The notes: generated by a model not told the origin, from the sequence alone. Positions 1 to 11,313 are shown, counted from the stretch's first letter. The stretch is 12,851 bases of DNA from Phoronis ovalis (GCA_028565635.1 JAOXYB010042104.1:1-12851), one strand, 5' to 3'. Translations and numbers: made by a program.

Positions 1-76
1 GACATTACCAATGATCAAGATTCTACTAAAACTATATATATATAGTTTTAGTAGAATCTTGATCATTGGTAATGTC
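1..76. repeat. Perfect 76-bp palindrome (2 x 38 bp, no spacer)
   Basis: Each base from 1 to 38 pairs with its partner from 76 down to 39, checked position by position without a mismatch. The centre is a short alternating TA tract (about 34-43). The left arm ends only because the window ends, so 38 bp per arm is a minimum. The sequence right of 76 has no visible partner in this window. It could be the tip of a fold-back element or MITE, a long genomic inverted repeat, or a fold-back assembly artefact at a contig end. It encodes nothing recognisable. Confidence 0.95.
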
Positions 77-2762
77 AGTAATGTACTCGAAAAAACTCAT
101 TAGAAGGTATGGTAGGGCACTTTACTGTTTACATGCTCTGAAGTATAACATGTACATTTCAAATTACACCACTAGAACACTGGGGAAAGATTATACAGTC
201 AGATAAATTAGTGTGTATTAGATAATGTTTTCTTTATTTTTAAGTCTTCCATATCTCACACATGTAATATGTGATTCCCTTAGCTGTGCACAATCTTGAA
301 CATTTTGTGTGGTCTGAATTTATTGAGTTTCTACACAAGCTGATGTTCTTGTTTTTTGCTTTTGCTTTGTGCAACTGTAAACTAGAAATTTTATTAGTAC
401 TAACAAATTTTTTCATAAATGCATTATAATACAACCCAAGCTTTGTTTATATTAGTTTTAGAGGGGTATTTTTGAATACACAATAGTAGAAATATATTGC
501 TATGATTTTAATTTGTAAAAACAGTTTTGGAAGTAAAACATGCAATTCAATAAACTCCTGTTCTGCGGCATGTAAAGATTGGTGACGACAGGTGCTTCAT
601 TGGCAATATGCTGACATGCAGTCTTATGTCAACCAAGTATCAATTCCTTTTGCAATGTATAAATCGCTGATAAAGCTTTCATATTAGATCAAATAAATGC
701 AATCTGTGATAAATCCTTTATCAAATTTCAATTAAATAGCAAGGATTGTAGTATTATTAAAGACATAGTAAATTTCCAAGCACAGTAGAAATTGCTTATG
801 GGCTTATCAGAGGGGTCTGTCATTCTCTGTGGCCAGATCGAAACAATAAATATTGACTTTTAGATTATATTAGCAGCAGGTGCTTTCTTCTAAGTGCATA
901 TAGAAACCTATACTCTTCTGTGTCCCACATTGACATTTTCCAAAAGGATTAAAATTTGGATTTAATTCATTGGATTAAAAGGTTAGGTTACTAGAGAGCA
1001 AGTCATAAACACAATATTCACTGTACCAACACAAAAGACTGCAAAATGTTATGAACTTAAACCATGACATTCCTATAAGTATATTTTATCAATCATTTAT
1101 ACCAGATATAGCTGGACATCCTATGACTTTTATTTGATTTCACATGCACATCACAGATTAATCAATCAATACCTAATTATTACAGACAATAAACATATTG
1201 TACTGGGAGCTGGCTGAATCCAATATTTGAAAGGGTCATTCTGACACCTATATAAGCAGAATATGAACAAATAACCAGGTGTCAGTCATTAATTAAAACA
1301 TATAATTAATTTTGACCTTTGATCTTTTCCATGAGTTATCTAATTTTGATGAAATTCTTTGCTTTGATGTTATATAACAAGATATATTTTTAAAAAATTA
1401 ACTATGTCAATTAACCACACGGTTAATAGCTTTTGTATAATTTTATGACTTAAACATTTGTGCTATCAAACTTTTAAAGTTGAATGTCTCCATTAATGTT
1501 TTACTGCAAATGCAAAACATAATTTTTTGGTAAACAGACATAGTTCTTCATCTTATTCTGTGCAATAAAGTTTTAATCTTAAGGGAAAAAACACATGCAG
1601 TAAAAAAAGCAAACAATTTGTTAAGCTTAGAAATTCAATCTGAGAGATAAAAAAAACCTACAGTTAAAGCAAACACTTTGTGGCTACAAAAAACGATTTG
1701 TTACAACATGGCCTTTCTAGACATTTAATACCATCCTTAAAGTATTCTATCAAAAGAAAAACATTAATTTAACTAAATGAAGAAAAAGCAAAGTTTATAA
1801 TTCCTTGTCATTAGTTACACAGTACAGAATTAAAAATTAATCAGCCAAACATATACTAATTTCAGATGGATCTCTGGTTGAAAGGAATACCATGTTTTAA
1901 ACAAATTCTAATTGTGCAAGCAGTGTGTTCTAATTTAAAGAAAATTAGTTAATTAGAAAAGTATATATTCAATCAACCATAAGCCAAATAGGAGACAGTA
2001 GAGGGTTTGTGCATCACAAATTTCTCATTTTAGCTATTATATGTATGTTTGTTACCTATGCACATGTTGATTAACACATCAAAGCCTGACAGGTAAAAAA
2101 CAAAAGTAAATGATTGCTTTAATGAAAATAAATATAACACATACATAATGACCTTTTCAGGTCAGACAAGGTGTTACTTTGTTTTATATTCATAATGTGT
2201 TTACTTTAATAAACAACATTCCTCATAGTTAACAACACAAATCAAAGCATAAAATTACAATTTAATGCTATTAAATTAGAGGCTGATATGAGGAATCTCT
2301 AACTATACAGAAATAGATCAGTGATTTTATACTATATATTTAGAATGTCCTGTCCAGCCAGGTTTCTAGTTTTTAAATGGGTCAGATCAACTATAGCTCA
2401 TTGTCAAAACAACATAGTTATCACTGGATTATAATGAAATCACCTTCATAAGAGAAAGAAACTGTATGGATCCAGTCATTTATAAACTAATCAGAGAGGC
2501 AGTCACATTTTAGTCTCCCTTGAACAGAAGACATACTAACATCAGAGGTATGAATACTGGAAAGCTGACTGCAAACGTTAACACCCATGCTTACTTCAGG
2601 AGCAAAGAAACAGCTTTACAAACAGATTATGTATCATTAAGCATTATTAACATAACCCCAATATAAAACAACTAGAACATTCTGTAATTTATTAACACAC
2701 ATAACAATATTCCATTAAAACTGATTGCAGACAGATTAAAGCTTTGTATGCCTGCTTAATTC
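77..2762. other. CpG-poor non-coding DNA, no gene seen
   Basis: No open frame here has convincing coding character. The longest, on the minus strand near 240-434, opens only with TTG and is low-complexity. Small structures seen are a 7-bp inverted repeat with an ACAC loop (1410-1427), a degenerate direct repeat AAAGCAAACAMTTTGT at 1606 and 1666 (60 bp apart), and a pair of TAAT-type homeodomain-like cores near 1944-1957. All are common in AT-rich DNA. CpG is rare (about eight by eye). Best read as intron, 3' UTR or intergenic DNA of the minus-strand gene that starts at 11571. Confidence 0.6.
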
Positions 2763-2798
2763 ATCCTCAGTTAGTCATGGATCCTCAGTTAGTCATGA
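2763..2798. repeat. Two tandem copies of an 18-bp unit
   Basis: ATCCTCAGTTAGTCATGG at 2763-2780 is followed directly by the same 18 bases ending in A at 2781-2798. The copies differ only in the last base. There is no further copy on either side. The near-identity suggests a recent local duplication. No coding context is apparent. Confidence 0.95.
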
Positions 2799-5365
2799 AA
2801 TGTGCCTTACTTCCAAGCATAAGAAATATAAGAGTTAATTTCCCTTCAGGTACAAATATCAATAACAACATTAAATAGTTTGTTGAAATAATATTCTACC
2901 ATTTAACAGTCTACTAGACAGTGTTCATGTTAAAGGAAATGTGACCATCATAAAAGTAACACAATGCTAGATTTTTATAACAGAATGGAAGAATTTTATT
3001 TTTAGACGAAATAATTATATTGCACTAAAATTGTAACTATTGGTGTGAAAACAAGGTGGTGTCCAATATTCTTCAGAGAATGAAACAAACATGGTAATAA
3101 AATACTGAATACAGTAGTCTCAAACATCAATTTCATGCTTTGTAGAAAAACCTGTGCACTATTCATCACCATGGACAAGTGCAGCATTTGAAACAAGATA
3201 TTCTGTCCATGATTTCTGTCCTTATCTTGTAAATTACCACCATAAACATGTATAAGTATAGTGTTGATAATTGGCACATGGTTTGTGGGTTAAAGCTAGA
3301 TTAAGTTGTCAATGATTGAATACGATTTTGGCCAAAATGTTTAAAACCTAGTTTTCTTATAAAGAATGCCATGTAGTAAAGATTGATGTTCGCTTGAGTT
3401 GAAAATATTCATACTGACATAACAGAAAGCAAATTACAAATTTAGGCAAGGGAGCGTGGGAAAACAAAGTTGTTTGAGTAAATCAAAGCACAGTATTAAT
3501 CAAAGAACATTATTAACATGTGTTTATGATATCCAGGAATATGCCGCGTATTCATAAACAAAATTTACATCTAGTTATCGAATTAATTTATTCTAAGTGC
3601 TGGATTGCATTGAGTAACTTTTTTAAGCACTAGTACATAACATTTAGCTATGGAATGACAAATATAACATTTTAAAGCACCTGCACTGATCCCATGAAGA
3701 AGAGTTTTTTTTGTTTTTAAATTTACATAATGGCTTGACATTTTGTATGGCATTTATATCATTCAACATTTACTAAATCACACAAATGTTTAATATCTTC
3801 AATACCAAACATTTTTTTCAACAATAGATTCATTTTGCTGGAACTACTTTCAGGAGATAAAATCTCTGAGGTTACAGGTGAATGAAGTTATCAAAAGATA
3901 TTGTAAAATGGTCATTATCACTACAATTGTTTCCTTAAACCAGTCAATCAAAGAAACTTAAATGCATAATTTATGTCAATATACACCTATTGTCCATTAA
4001 AATAAAACTAATAAACATATGGTACTTTATTCATTGCATTTTTCCTTTAGTGAGTCAAAAACAAAACACCACATCAATGACTAAAATATAAGGGTGTCTA
4101 AATGTTTATATATAAAATACAAATGTTTGCATATACACCTGATTATGTTTTATATATGCATTTTTAATAGATCTGAAACAACTGAGATGTTATCCTGTTC
4201 ATAATGAAATGCCAGACGAGCTGTACACACATTACAAAGTATAATACTAAATGTTAGTTTTCTCCTGTGTAGAAACAGGAAGCTTATTTAAAGGGGTCAA
4301 ATATTATAATTTATTGTGATACATATAAAACAGAAAATCATTTTAGATCTTAGGAAACTATTTTGTATACATTATTTTCAATCTATATTTGGTCACAAAT
4401 CGGGTAAAAAAAGCCAGACGTCTTGATTTTAAATTGTATCTGATGGTATATTGCCATTAATTGTTATATAAAAATGAATCAAACATCAAAACTACAGATT
4501 TTATGATTAACCTTCAATCTCACTTCCATTTATTTAAAGTCTGATAGCAAACTTTTATCTAAAAAAATTTCTGAAACTAAAGACAGTTATGTTAAATAAT
4601 TTAGGTTGTTTCCACAATAACAGGCACATCATCCCACTGCTACACTATTAAGCTATTCTCTTCTACCTTAAAACAGTTAACAAATTACTGATACAGGCGT
4701 ACTTCAGATTCTTCTCGTGCATGCCTTTCCTGATGCCAGCTGATTACAAAGTTTGACCAGCAGTGAAACAGAATCAAGACGATCCCCTTATCTTATCGAG
4801 CTGAGATAATATACCTTAATTCTAGTTGGTAGTACCTTTGGCACCTGTCCAAAGCAATAGCTACCTTGTTTACAATAAATAGATAGCTCAAAATGATGCT
4901 TTAGGTAAAATAATAGATGCACTGGGAAACATTTGTATACATCTAAGTACACCCTAGTCCTAGTAGTTTACATGTTGTAATAAAGTCTTGATTGTAAAAA
5001 TGCCAATATATATATATATACAAAAAGTTCAGTTTCTGACAAAACACAGCAACAGAGTTTGGTTGTCGTGAATTTATGAATCCAAGAAACATAATAAATT
5101 TGAAATATAAATCAGGCACGTAAACTTGTTGAAACATTAATCAACGCAATCTACAATTCCAAGTCCTTTATAATTTAGGCAAGTTATAAAAGAAGCTAAA
5201 TTATGAGTCAACTTCAATTAGTTAACAAATTCATAAAAGTTTATTGTACTTCAAAATTATTGTGCAAGTAGGATTAAGTCAGTGACATACAACATCTGCC
5301 ATTGTCTGAGTTTTATATCTAGTGATAAAATAGTAAAGGTTGCCTAAATTATAGTAGATATTGCT
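2799..5365. other. Non-coding DNA with short repeats and AT microsatellite
   Basis: No gene is supported. Around 3110-3277 both strands are open for 45 to 91 codons, but there is no ATG and no good splice-site pair for the + frame, and the minus frame has a random-looking composition. An (AT)n run of about 15 bases lies at 5006-5020. The stretch around 4680-4850 is less AT-rich than its surroundings and includes a GATA-type motif cluster and a CAGCTG E-box (4737-4742). Several reading frames look protein-like there, which shows how weak that impression is. Likely intronic or 3' transcribed DNA of a minus-strand gene. Confidence 0.5.
4787..4809. promoter_or_regulatory. Cluster of three GATA-type motifs
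   Basis: CTTATC (4787-4792) and TTATC (4793-4797) are two adjacent GATA motifs read on the minus strand. AGATAA (4804-4809) is a third in the opposite orientation. A CAGCTG E-box lies 45 bp to the left (4737-4742). GATA plus E-box spacing is a known arrangement in animal enhancers. Here it is a motif match only. The same bases also form an imperfect 8-bp hairpin (4788-4809), an alternative explanation for the symmetry. Confidence 0.3.
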
Positions 5366-5421
5366 TCAGATTTATATGATCAGGTACCTACAAATTTTAG
5401 TACCTGATCATATAAAGCTGA
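5366..5421. repeat. Strong fold-back hairpin, 17-bp perfect stem
   Basis: The left arm 5371-5387 pairs perfectly with 5400-5416 around a 12-base loop (5388-5399). Beyond one A/G mismatch (5370/5417) four more pairs extend the stem to 5366/5421. Total size is 56 nt with about 21 pairs. No long flanking terminal repeats are visible. Read on the minus strand, the likely transcribed strand, it would form an equally stable RNA hairpin of roughly pre-microRNA size, though nearly bulge-free. It could be a fold-back transposon relic, an intronic small-RNA precursor, or a random inverted duplication. I do not recognise either arm as a known microRNA. Confidence 0.85.
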
Positions 5422-6744
5422 TGTTAGTATGATATTAACGAAGCTGACTCAGTAAGGAACCATTCTACAGTGATACCAACTAAGCATATTATTATTATTG
5501 TTATTACAAGAGCAGGTGAAATCAGGAACAAATATTTATCACCAGGAACAAGATTTAAGAATGTTCATGGTTTACACATTATTATAATTATCTCTTGTGT
5601 GATCTTTTCAAAGCATAAAATCCTACTGCCATGCATGATATGATGTTCATCAGATGTGAAGAGTACCAATTATGATTCACTAAAATAGAGATTAACTACA
5701 ATACAGGTATAAATTTATTTCTTAACCTAGCAAACAAACAAATCAGTGATTTCACCCACACAGTTGATTCTCACAAAGCTTTATACCTTACTACTACATA
5801 TTACAATATCTGAATACACATATCTCTGATTCAGTAACGTTAGAATGAATATTGTTACTTATTTTTTAATGTCTGAAATCAGACACAGAAATTTATTTGC
5901 TATTACAGAAAATGGTTAATTTTCTCCAATCTATCTATTTAAATTTTCCATGGGGAGTTTCTGACATCGAAAAAAGTGACAACACCTTCTTAAAACAAAG
6001 CCAACAGTCACTGAAAATCAATTTGTAAGGACTCCTTTTCAAAGAAAAACTATTAGAGCTATAACAAAATTGATACAAATAGTGTGGTCCTAATGACTCT
6101 CTGTATACAAAAGATTAGATCAAAAGCTTGTCTCTCTGTATTAATTATCATTGATTTGGTCCTCAATGTAGAAATCACCTACCAAACATTAAATCGATAA
6201 CGACAATTTTTATTGGAATTTGACTTACAATATTGATATTTTAGAATAATAGAATTTACAATATCACAGAATAGGTGTACTGAACATTACTATATATATA
6301 TGTCTGAGAAGTTAAACTGAGAATGAGAGATTGCACAGGTTCCAAGTTTCTATAGAATCCTCCATGGATGAACCTTTGCTTTAGCAACTTGATGCCAAAT
6401 CATTCAATGACTCAAGTCAGCAAAATCTTCAAATCCAGTTTATGCAGAGATGTCAATATATGTGAAAATGCTTAATAAATATGCCATGTGAGCTGCTGAA
6501 ATTACTGAAATAATGGTCCATTTTCACAACTTAACACAAAGCAACTACAAAACTTCTCTTATAAGTTTGTTAATTATGGTAAATTGATAGGATGATTCTC
6601 CACTTTGTAGCTGACAATTCAATTGGTACATAAAAGCAGCAAATTGCTGGAGGTGGTATGTCTATTGTTCTGGTTACTTAAATTTTAGCATTATCTTTTC
6701 AATGACTTGTTAAATTTCAGGATACAGAGTTAAAACTACAGTTT
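5422..6744. other. CpG-poor non-coding DNA
   Basis: No open frame, RNA gene or mobile element is recognisable. There is a short TA run near 6291-6300. The sequence is uniformly AT-rich with very few CpG. If the candidate terminal exon at 6745-6862 is real, this would be its 3' UTR and downstream DNA. Otherwise it is intron or intergenic. Confidence 0.45.
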
Positions 6745-6862
6745 TCACCTAGCAGGAGGATTAGCAATATGTTCTGCTACTGCTAAACAATCTGTCATGT
6801 CATGGAAAGTTCTTGAAGCCATCCTGGTGTGGCTATTCCTAGATTTTACTAGATAGTACTTA
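6745..6862 (-). CDS. Weak candidate terminal coding exon, unknown protein
   Basis: On the minus strand a strong acceptor (pyrimidine-rich tract ending GCTTCTAG, AG at 6864-6863) opens a frame of 38 codons that ends in TGA at 6747-6745. The peptide begins KYYLVKSRNSHTR and ends AEHIANPPAR. It is hydrophilic and lacks the Phe/Leu/Ile bias expected of a random frame on this T-rich strand, and first codon positions are purine-rich. The acceptor is phase 2, whereas the signal-peptide exon at 11517-11571 ends in phase 1, so at least one exon would have to lie between. I do not recognise the sequence. Several other acceptor-plus-short-frame combinations in the window also look plausible, so the false-positive risk is high. 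A GTGAAA at the end could instead be a donor. Confidence 0.2.
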
Positions 6863-7676
6863 CTAGAAGCAAAATAAGAATGTGTTACATTCACATGGTA
6901 CTATTGTTTATAAATATTGTCAATCCTATGAAGGACAAACAGATCAGGTAATGTCATAGCTTCCCAACTGAAGATAGGAAGGTGCTGATTAAATTATACC
7001 ACTGTGTACATGAACTGTCTTGTTTCTACCCTTTTCTGATTTTCTCACCACGGAGTCCTACCCAGACCATCATATCCACTTACTCGCGTAATTTTTTCAG
7101 AATACAGTGTAATGGAACAAAAACAAGTACTGTGATTTTACATTTGTGTAAATAAACTTTTGATTGTCATCTTTTGCTAAATATATATAACCTTATTTCA
7201 AACTACTGTAGTAAACATTTGTGCTTTATCCAAAATAAATGCACAATGCTTCATTTATAACAAGACTATAAAAATATGCTGTAAAAATACAGCTGTTGAA
7301 AAGGATTCACCTCAATACATGAAACATTATAATAGTAAACTTAGTTATAAATATACACTCAACAAAATGGATGTCAAGCAAATCCAGTGCAGTGCAAAAT
7401 CCCTAAACTTCCATACAATTATTTGTGTGCATATAAATTATTGGATATAAATCCTTACAAAATTTGTTTAAAAGATTGTAGACAAAACATTTCTTGCACA
7501 ATCTAACTGTGAGATGTTTACACTTTGGAACAGTATGATATTTCTGTACACAAATATAAAATTGCAAGCAAATTTTCATTATTGAATAACTGTTAGATAA
7601 AAGGATATCCTGCTATTTAGATATAAAGTTAAAGGTAGGAATGATATCATTCTAGACTCAAAGCCAATAATTAATG
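6863..7676. other. Non-coding DNA between candidate exon and tandem duplication
   Basis: Mostly AT-rich. The stretch near 7020-7090 is less AT-rich, has three CpG, and contains donor-like sites on the minus strand. No frame with a matching acceptor and phase could be built around it. A 6-bp hairpin (GCTGTA/TACAGC) lies near 7277-7292. Nothing else recognisable. Confidence 0.4.
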
Positions 7677-7941
7677 TGTATTGCATAAAATATGCAGTAT
7701 CTTCATCAGAAAGAAATTCAGAAAATCCAGTCTATATCTAATTAATACTGACAATTTATTTGTAAGGTTTTAACCTATTTCTTTCTTTCAAATACATGAA
7801 AATATATCATTTTAAACATATTCAAAACATTGTATTGCTTAAACTATTACATATCTTCATACTATTTTTAAGAATAAACTCAAATAATGATAATTTATTC
7901 ACAAGGTTTTAATCTACTTTATATTATTACAAAGGCATGAG
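7677..7941. repeat. Old, diverged tandem duplication (unit ~120-150 bp)
   Basis: Two blocks line up in the same order. TGTATTGCATAAA (7677) matches TGTATTGCTTAAA (7831). TATCTTCAT (7699) matches TATCTTCAT (7852). An AATTTATT-AAGGTTTTAA-CTA block (7753) matches the same block (7892), and ACATGA near 7795 matches GCATGA near 7935. Between the blocks the sequences have drifted with small indels. This fits a tandem duplication of roughly 150 bp that has since diverged. No protein-coding sense is apparent, and no third copy was found. Confidence 0.6.
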
Positions 7942-10790
7942 ATCACACCTTCTAATAAATTCACAACCAATAATTTTAATGTTTACTATATAAGATATTA
8001 ACCATACCCATGCAATCAGGTTCTCTGGCCTTCAAAGTTACTAAACTACACAGAGTATATATAATAAAACCAATCTAGGAACACAAACATTTAAAATACA
8101 AAAGATTACTGAAACTAGTTATGAAAGTGGTGCACAGTAGGCTGCTTTTGTATAGCTAGGATCTTCATAATTTATACCTGTATGAAAATGCACTGAGGCA
8201 TACTGGCTGATCATACAGTAGCATCATTGTTTGTCAACCTACATTTGAAACCTACAGATAGTTCAACAGATACCATGCAAAATTTATCACTTATTTTCAG
8301 TAAAGAAATCGAGGGACCAAAAAAAAATGTGTCACCAAAAACAAAATCTAGTTTAATATCTTGACTATTATTCAAAACCAACTATGAGCTTTGTCATGCA
8401 TTGTGACAAGGTCATCCAAAAATTTATGTTTAGACTATCTGACATCTTATTCTAACATTTCTGATTTCCTTATGGTTATATAAATATGACAGGCGATTTT
8501 TTTGCTGTTATAATTTCAATACTCCTGTGTTCTATTATTTTTAATGTTTTCCAGTGCAAGGTGATTTAGAAAATCAATCTTCCATTGTACTGAAACACCC
8601 ACCATTATTTGTCAGTGGAAGTAATAAAATGGAACTCAAAGAATGTTAATATTAAAGATATTGTAAGGACAGTAACACATCATTAAGATTTCAAAAACCT
8701 TTATTTGAATAATTTGACCAGTATGTCCCCAGGTGAAATGTAGGTAGTTTATCATCACTACCCTAGCTATTAACAATTGAGAGAGATATAATATACCATT
8801 ATAGTATTGAACAACAGAAAAATGGATAATGTCACCACTCAACTGCAATAAAGGCATTATTTTACAAACTTTTGGTATTAAATTTATTGATTTACTTGCA
8901 TGTACATGTCATGGCCTTTTTAAAAGCTTACAAGCTTCAAAATATGAAAGCAGAAAAATAATAGGCTCTTATGGGCCATGGTAGTGTATGACAGATGTGA
9001 CCACCTGTTGGGGTATAAGTAAAAGGGTACAGTCAAAATCGCTGACAGATAAACAAGCAACTCCTCACTTGATCCAAATTTGGCATTAGCAACTTTCTCA
9101 GGATGCAGAATTAAACTCACCACTTTATATTTAAACAAGCATCTTTTTTGCAACAAGAACAATTACTAGTTAATAATCAGGTGTAACAGTTAAACTTGGC
9201 ATTTGTCTTGTTGACAATGTATTAGTATAAAACAAATAGGCACTTTTAATCTACTAAACAGAAAGGTATATTCTAAATAATTAAGCAGGTAGGTCATTTT
9301 ATTACATACAAAAAAGAAAACCAGTATGTCTGAACATAAAATGATAACTGAACACAAGATGTTAGTTGCATATAATATGTAACTGTTATACCATAAGTTT
9401 TTTAATGGCCCAAGTTTGTTCAGATTTCTTGTACAATAACTTTAAAAGTTTCTTTGCAAATACCATTCATTAAACTAACAAACGGTATAATGATTTTTGA
9501 CACTACATTTCCTACAACACAAAACACTGAAAAGTAAATACAGCAATAAACTCTATTAATGCGCTTTTCAGGCTTTTTATATACTTAATCAATTCAGGTG
9601 CATTTATTGTCTAGATGAAATTAAACCTTGTTTTTTCAAGTTTTCTAAAAGGCTTTTAACATCAAAGTGTGTGCCTTAAACACTATTTTTTAATTTATTT
9701 GGATAAAACCGGCACACGGTAAAAGAAAAGTTTCATAGTCAAAAGTCATGTATCTGTTAATAAATATCAACAGAGTTGTACATGTTGTATGTATTGTGAC
9801 AAAAAACATAACTGGGTCTAAAGAAAACAACCATTCTTGTTTTGAGTCACAACATAAGCTACACAGGCCTGTCTAAGGGAAAACAAGCTTACAAACACTT
9901 TTGGTTTCCAATCAGTTGCTTTTTCACACCCTGGCATGTGGCACCAATTTGCAATGAACCTGCTGCATTCTCATAACCATATGAAAGAAATTATTATGAG
10001 AAAAATGTTAAACTTGCTATCAGCTGTGCTTGTTTCACTTAGAACATGCAAATATATTTCACAACTAACATTATCTGCATGAAACCATTGGTCATTTTTG
10101 TAATGACCCACAATTACGGATAATTACGTGCAATGAAAAATTGCACAAACCTAATTTAGAAAAGAATATACCCAGCCAAAATTACGAAGATAAACATCTT
10201 AGCTAGACAACAGAAGAAAGCAACATGTACTTGTGCTCTTAAAATCCCAATATCAAAGTCCTGTGATATAAAATTTGAATTGTTTAGTGACTACCACCTT
10301 ATAGATGATATAAAAGATGGAGGAGATGCAGCCAGAAGCTTGGTGCCAAAATTTAACTAATAGATCAATGTTTAAGATCAACTTCAAATATTGATTTAAA
10401 AGGTAATCAAGCGAACCAAAGATCAGAAGATTGTAAATGAAGTAAAAGTCTTGTTTCACAAACTGTATCTGATAATACCTAGAGAAGTCAAATGCCTTAA
10501 TAGGATTTATGGTTGTTTGTCAGAGTTTATTCTTTCCATTTTAATGTATGTTTGCTTCATTGGAGAGTACTTGTATGGTTCCAATATATCCAATCAAAGT
10601 TAAGGTGTTTGTAATCCAAGAAACATTCCAAGTACTGAAATCCATGAGAGTGAATGAAAAATTCATTGCCTTCTTGAAATTATTAATTCAGAAATATTAA
10701 TATGCATGCTGATTTTTTAAATCTAATTTTGATATGCTGTCCTGAGGGTGGGTGTAACTTGGCATAAATAGGTACTCATAAGTTACACAC
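7942..10790. other. CpG-poor presumed intron, no confident exon
   Basis: No gene is supported. On the minus strand several good acceptor-like sites occur (for example at 8177, near 9017, and near 10207), each opening only about 18 to 25 codons before a stop. I could not chain them by phase with donors. Two small perfect hairpins, each a 7-bp stem with a 5-base loop, lie 19 bp apart at 10090-10108 and 10128-10146. The stretch is best read as the large first intron of the minus-strand gene starting at 11571. Unrecognised exons may hide in it. Confidence 0.5.
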
Positions 10791-10894
10791 AAGGTAATTA
10801 TCAGATAAGGTATTATCAGTGGATGAATTTGAATTTATAAGGTAATGGGGTTATTGCCTTCCTCAAAAACTGCTCAAGTAAATGTACTGATAAG
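10791..10894. promoter_or_regulatory. Intronic GATA-motif cluster with direct repeat
   Basis: AAGGTAATTATCAG (10791-10804) is repeated with one base missing at 10807-10819. This gives TTATC (10798-10802), AGATAAGG (10803-10810) and TTATC (10813-10817) within 20 bp, with a fourth motif GATAAG at 10889-10894. The cluster sits about 0.6-0.8 kb downstream of the first coding exon, a usual place for intronic enhancers. GATA-factor binding is inferred from motif matches only. AT-rich sequence raises the chance rate. Confidence 0.3.
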
Positions 10895-11313
10895 CAGTTA
10901 AAACAGTGAGGGCGTGATGTGAAGTTAGTACTGAATTTCTGCAATAATTAATGCGAAGAGCGAAAGATAGATTTCTTTGACTATTTAGTACTGTTTTGTA
11001 GAAAACACAGTATATCTTCATAGAGAACTGAATCATTATAAAGTATAATTACAAGAAGTCCAGGTTAAGGTAAAAAAATCTATAATGTTGTAAATGTAAA
11101 TGTACCTGGGGATAAATTGCAAAGATAGGGGTTTGTTATTATATTTATATTTTGTGAGAGACTCGGTAAATGCAAATCCAAACAGAACACAAAACTACTA
11201 GTCTTTCCAGTGTTTGTTGAACAAACTATGCATTTCTATTGAGACTCTTTAGATCTATAACCTAAATTCATAGGTGTGGACAACAAAAATGTCAATTATC
11301 ACGTCTTTCACAT

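Noticed and set aside
240-434. 64-codon minus-strand frame
   Set aside because: It begins with TTG, is rich in Lys/Asn/Ser from AT-rich DNA, and has no supporting context.
3002-3277. 91-codon minus-strand frame and a 45-codon + frame over the same DNA
   Set aside because: The minus frame starts with a non-specific codon context and has low-information hydrophobic composition. The + frame lacks an ATG and a proper acceptor/donor pair. Frames of this length arise by chance in 12.8 kb.
4688-4795. GC-raised minus-strand frame with a hydrophobic stretch and charged tail (ends SEVRLYQ)
   Set aside because: There is no acceptable acceptor in the right position, and two other frames over the same bases look equally protein-like.
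5006-5020. AT dinucleotide run as a regulatory or structural element
   Set aside because: A short simple repeat of this size is ordinary in AT-rich animal DNA.
8119-8177. Phase-1 acceptor followed by an 18-codon frame ending in TAA (GINYEDPSYTKAAYCAPLS)
   Set aside because: The phase fits the leader exon, but the product would be only about 37 residues. At least two other phase-1 acceptors with short frames occur in the same intron, so it is not distinguishable from chance.
8920-9162. 80-codon minus-strand frame with a good internal acceptor near 9017
   Set aside because: The acceptor and the donor-like sites give no exon whose phase agrees with any neighbour, and the peptide is not recognised.
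10816-10886. Phase-1 acceptor followed by a 22-codon frame overlapping the GATA cluster
   Set aside because: Same weakness: short frame with immediate stop, no donor, no homologue recognised.
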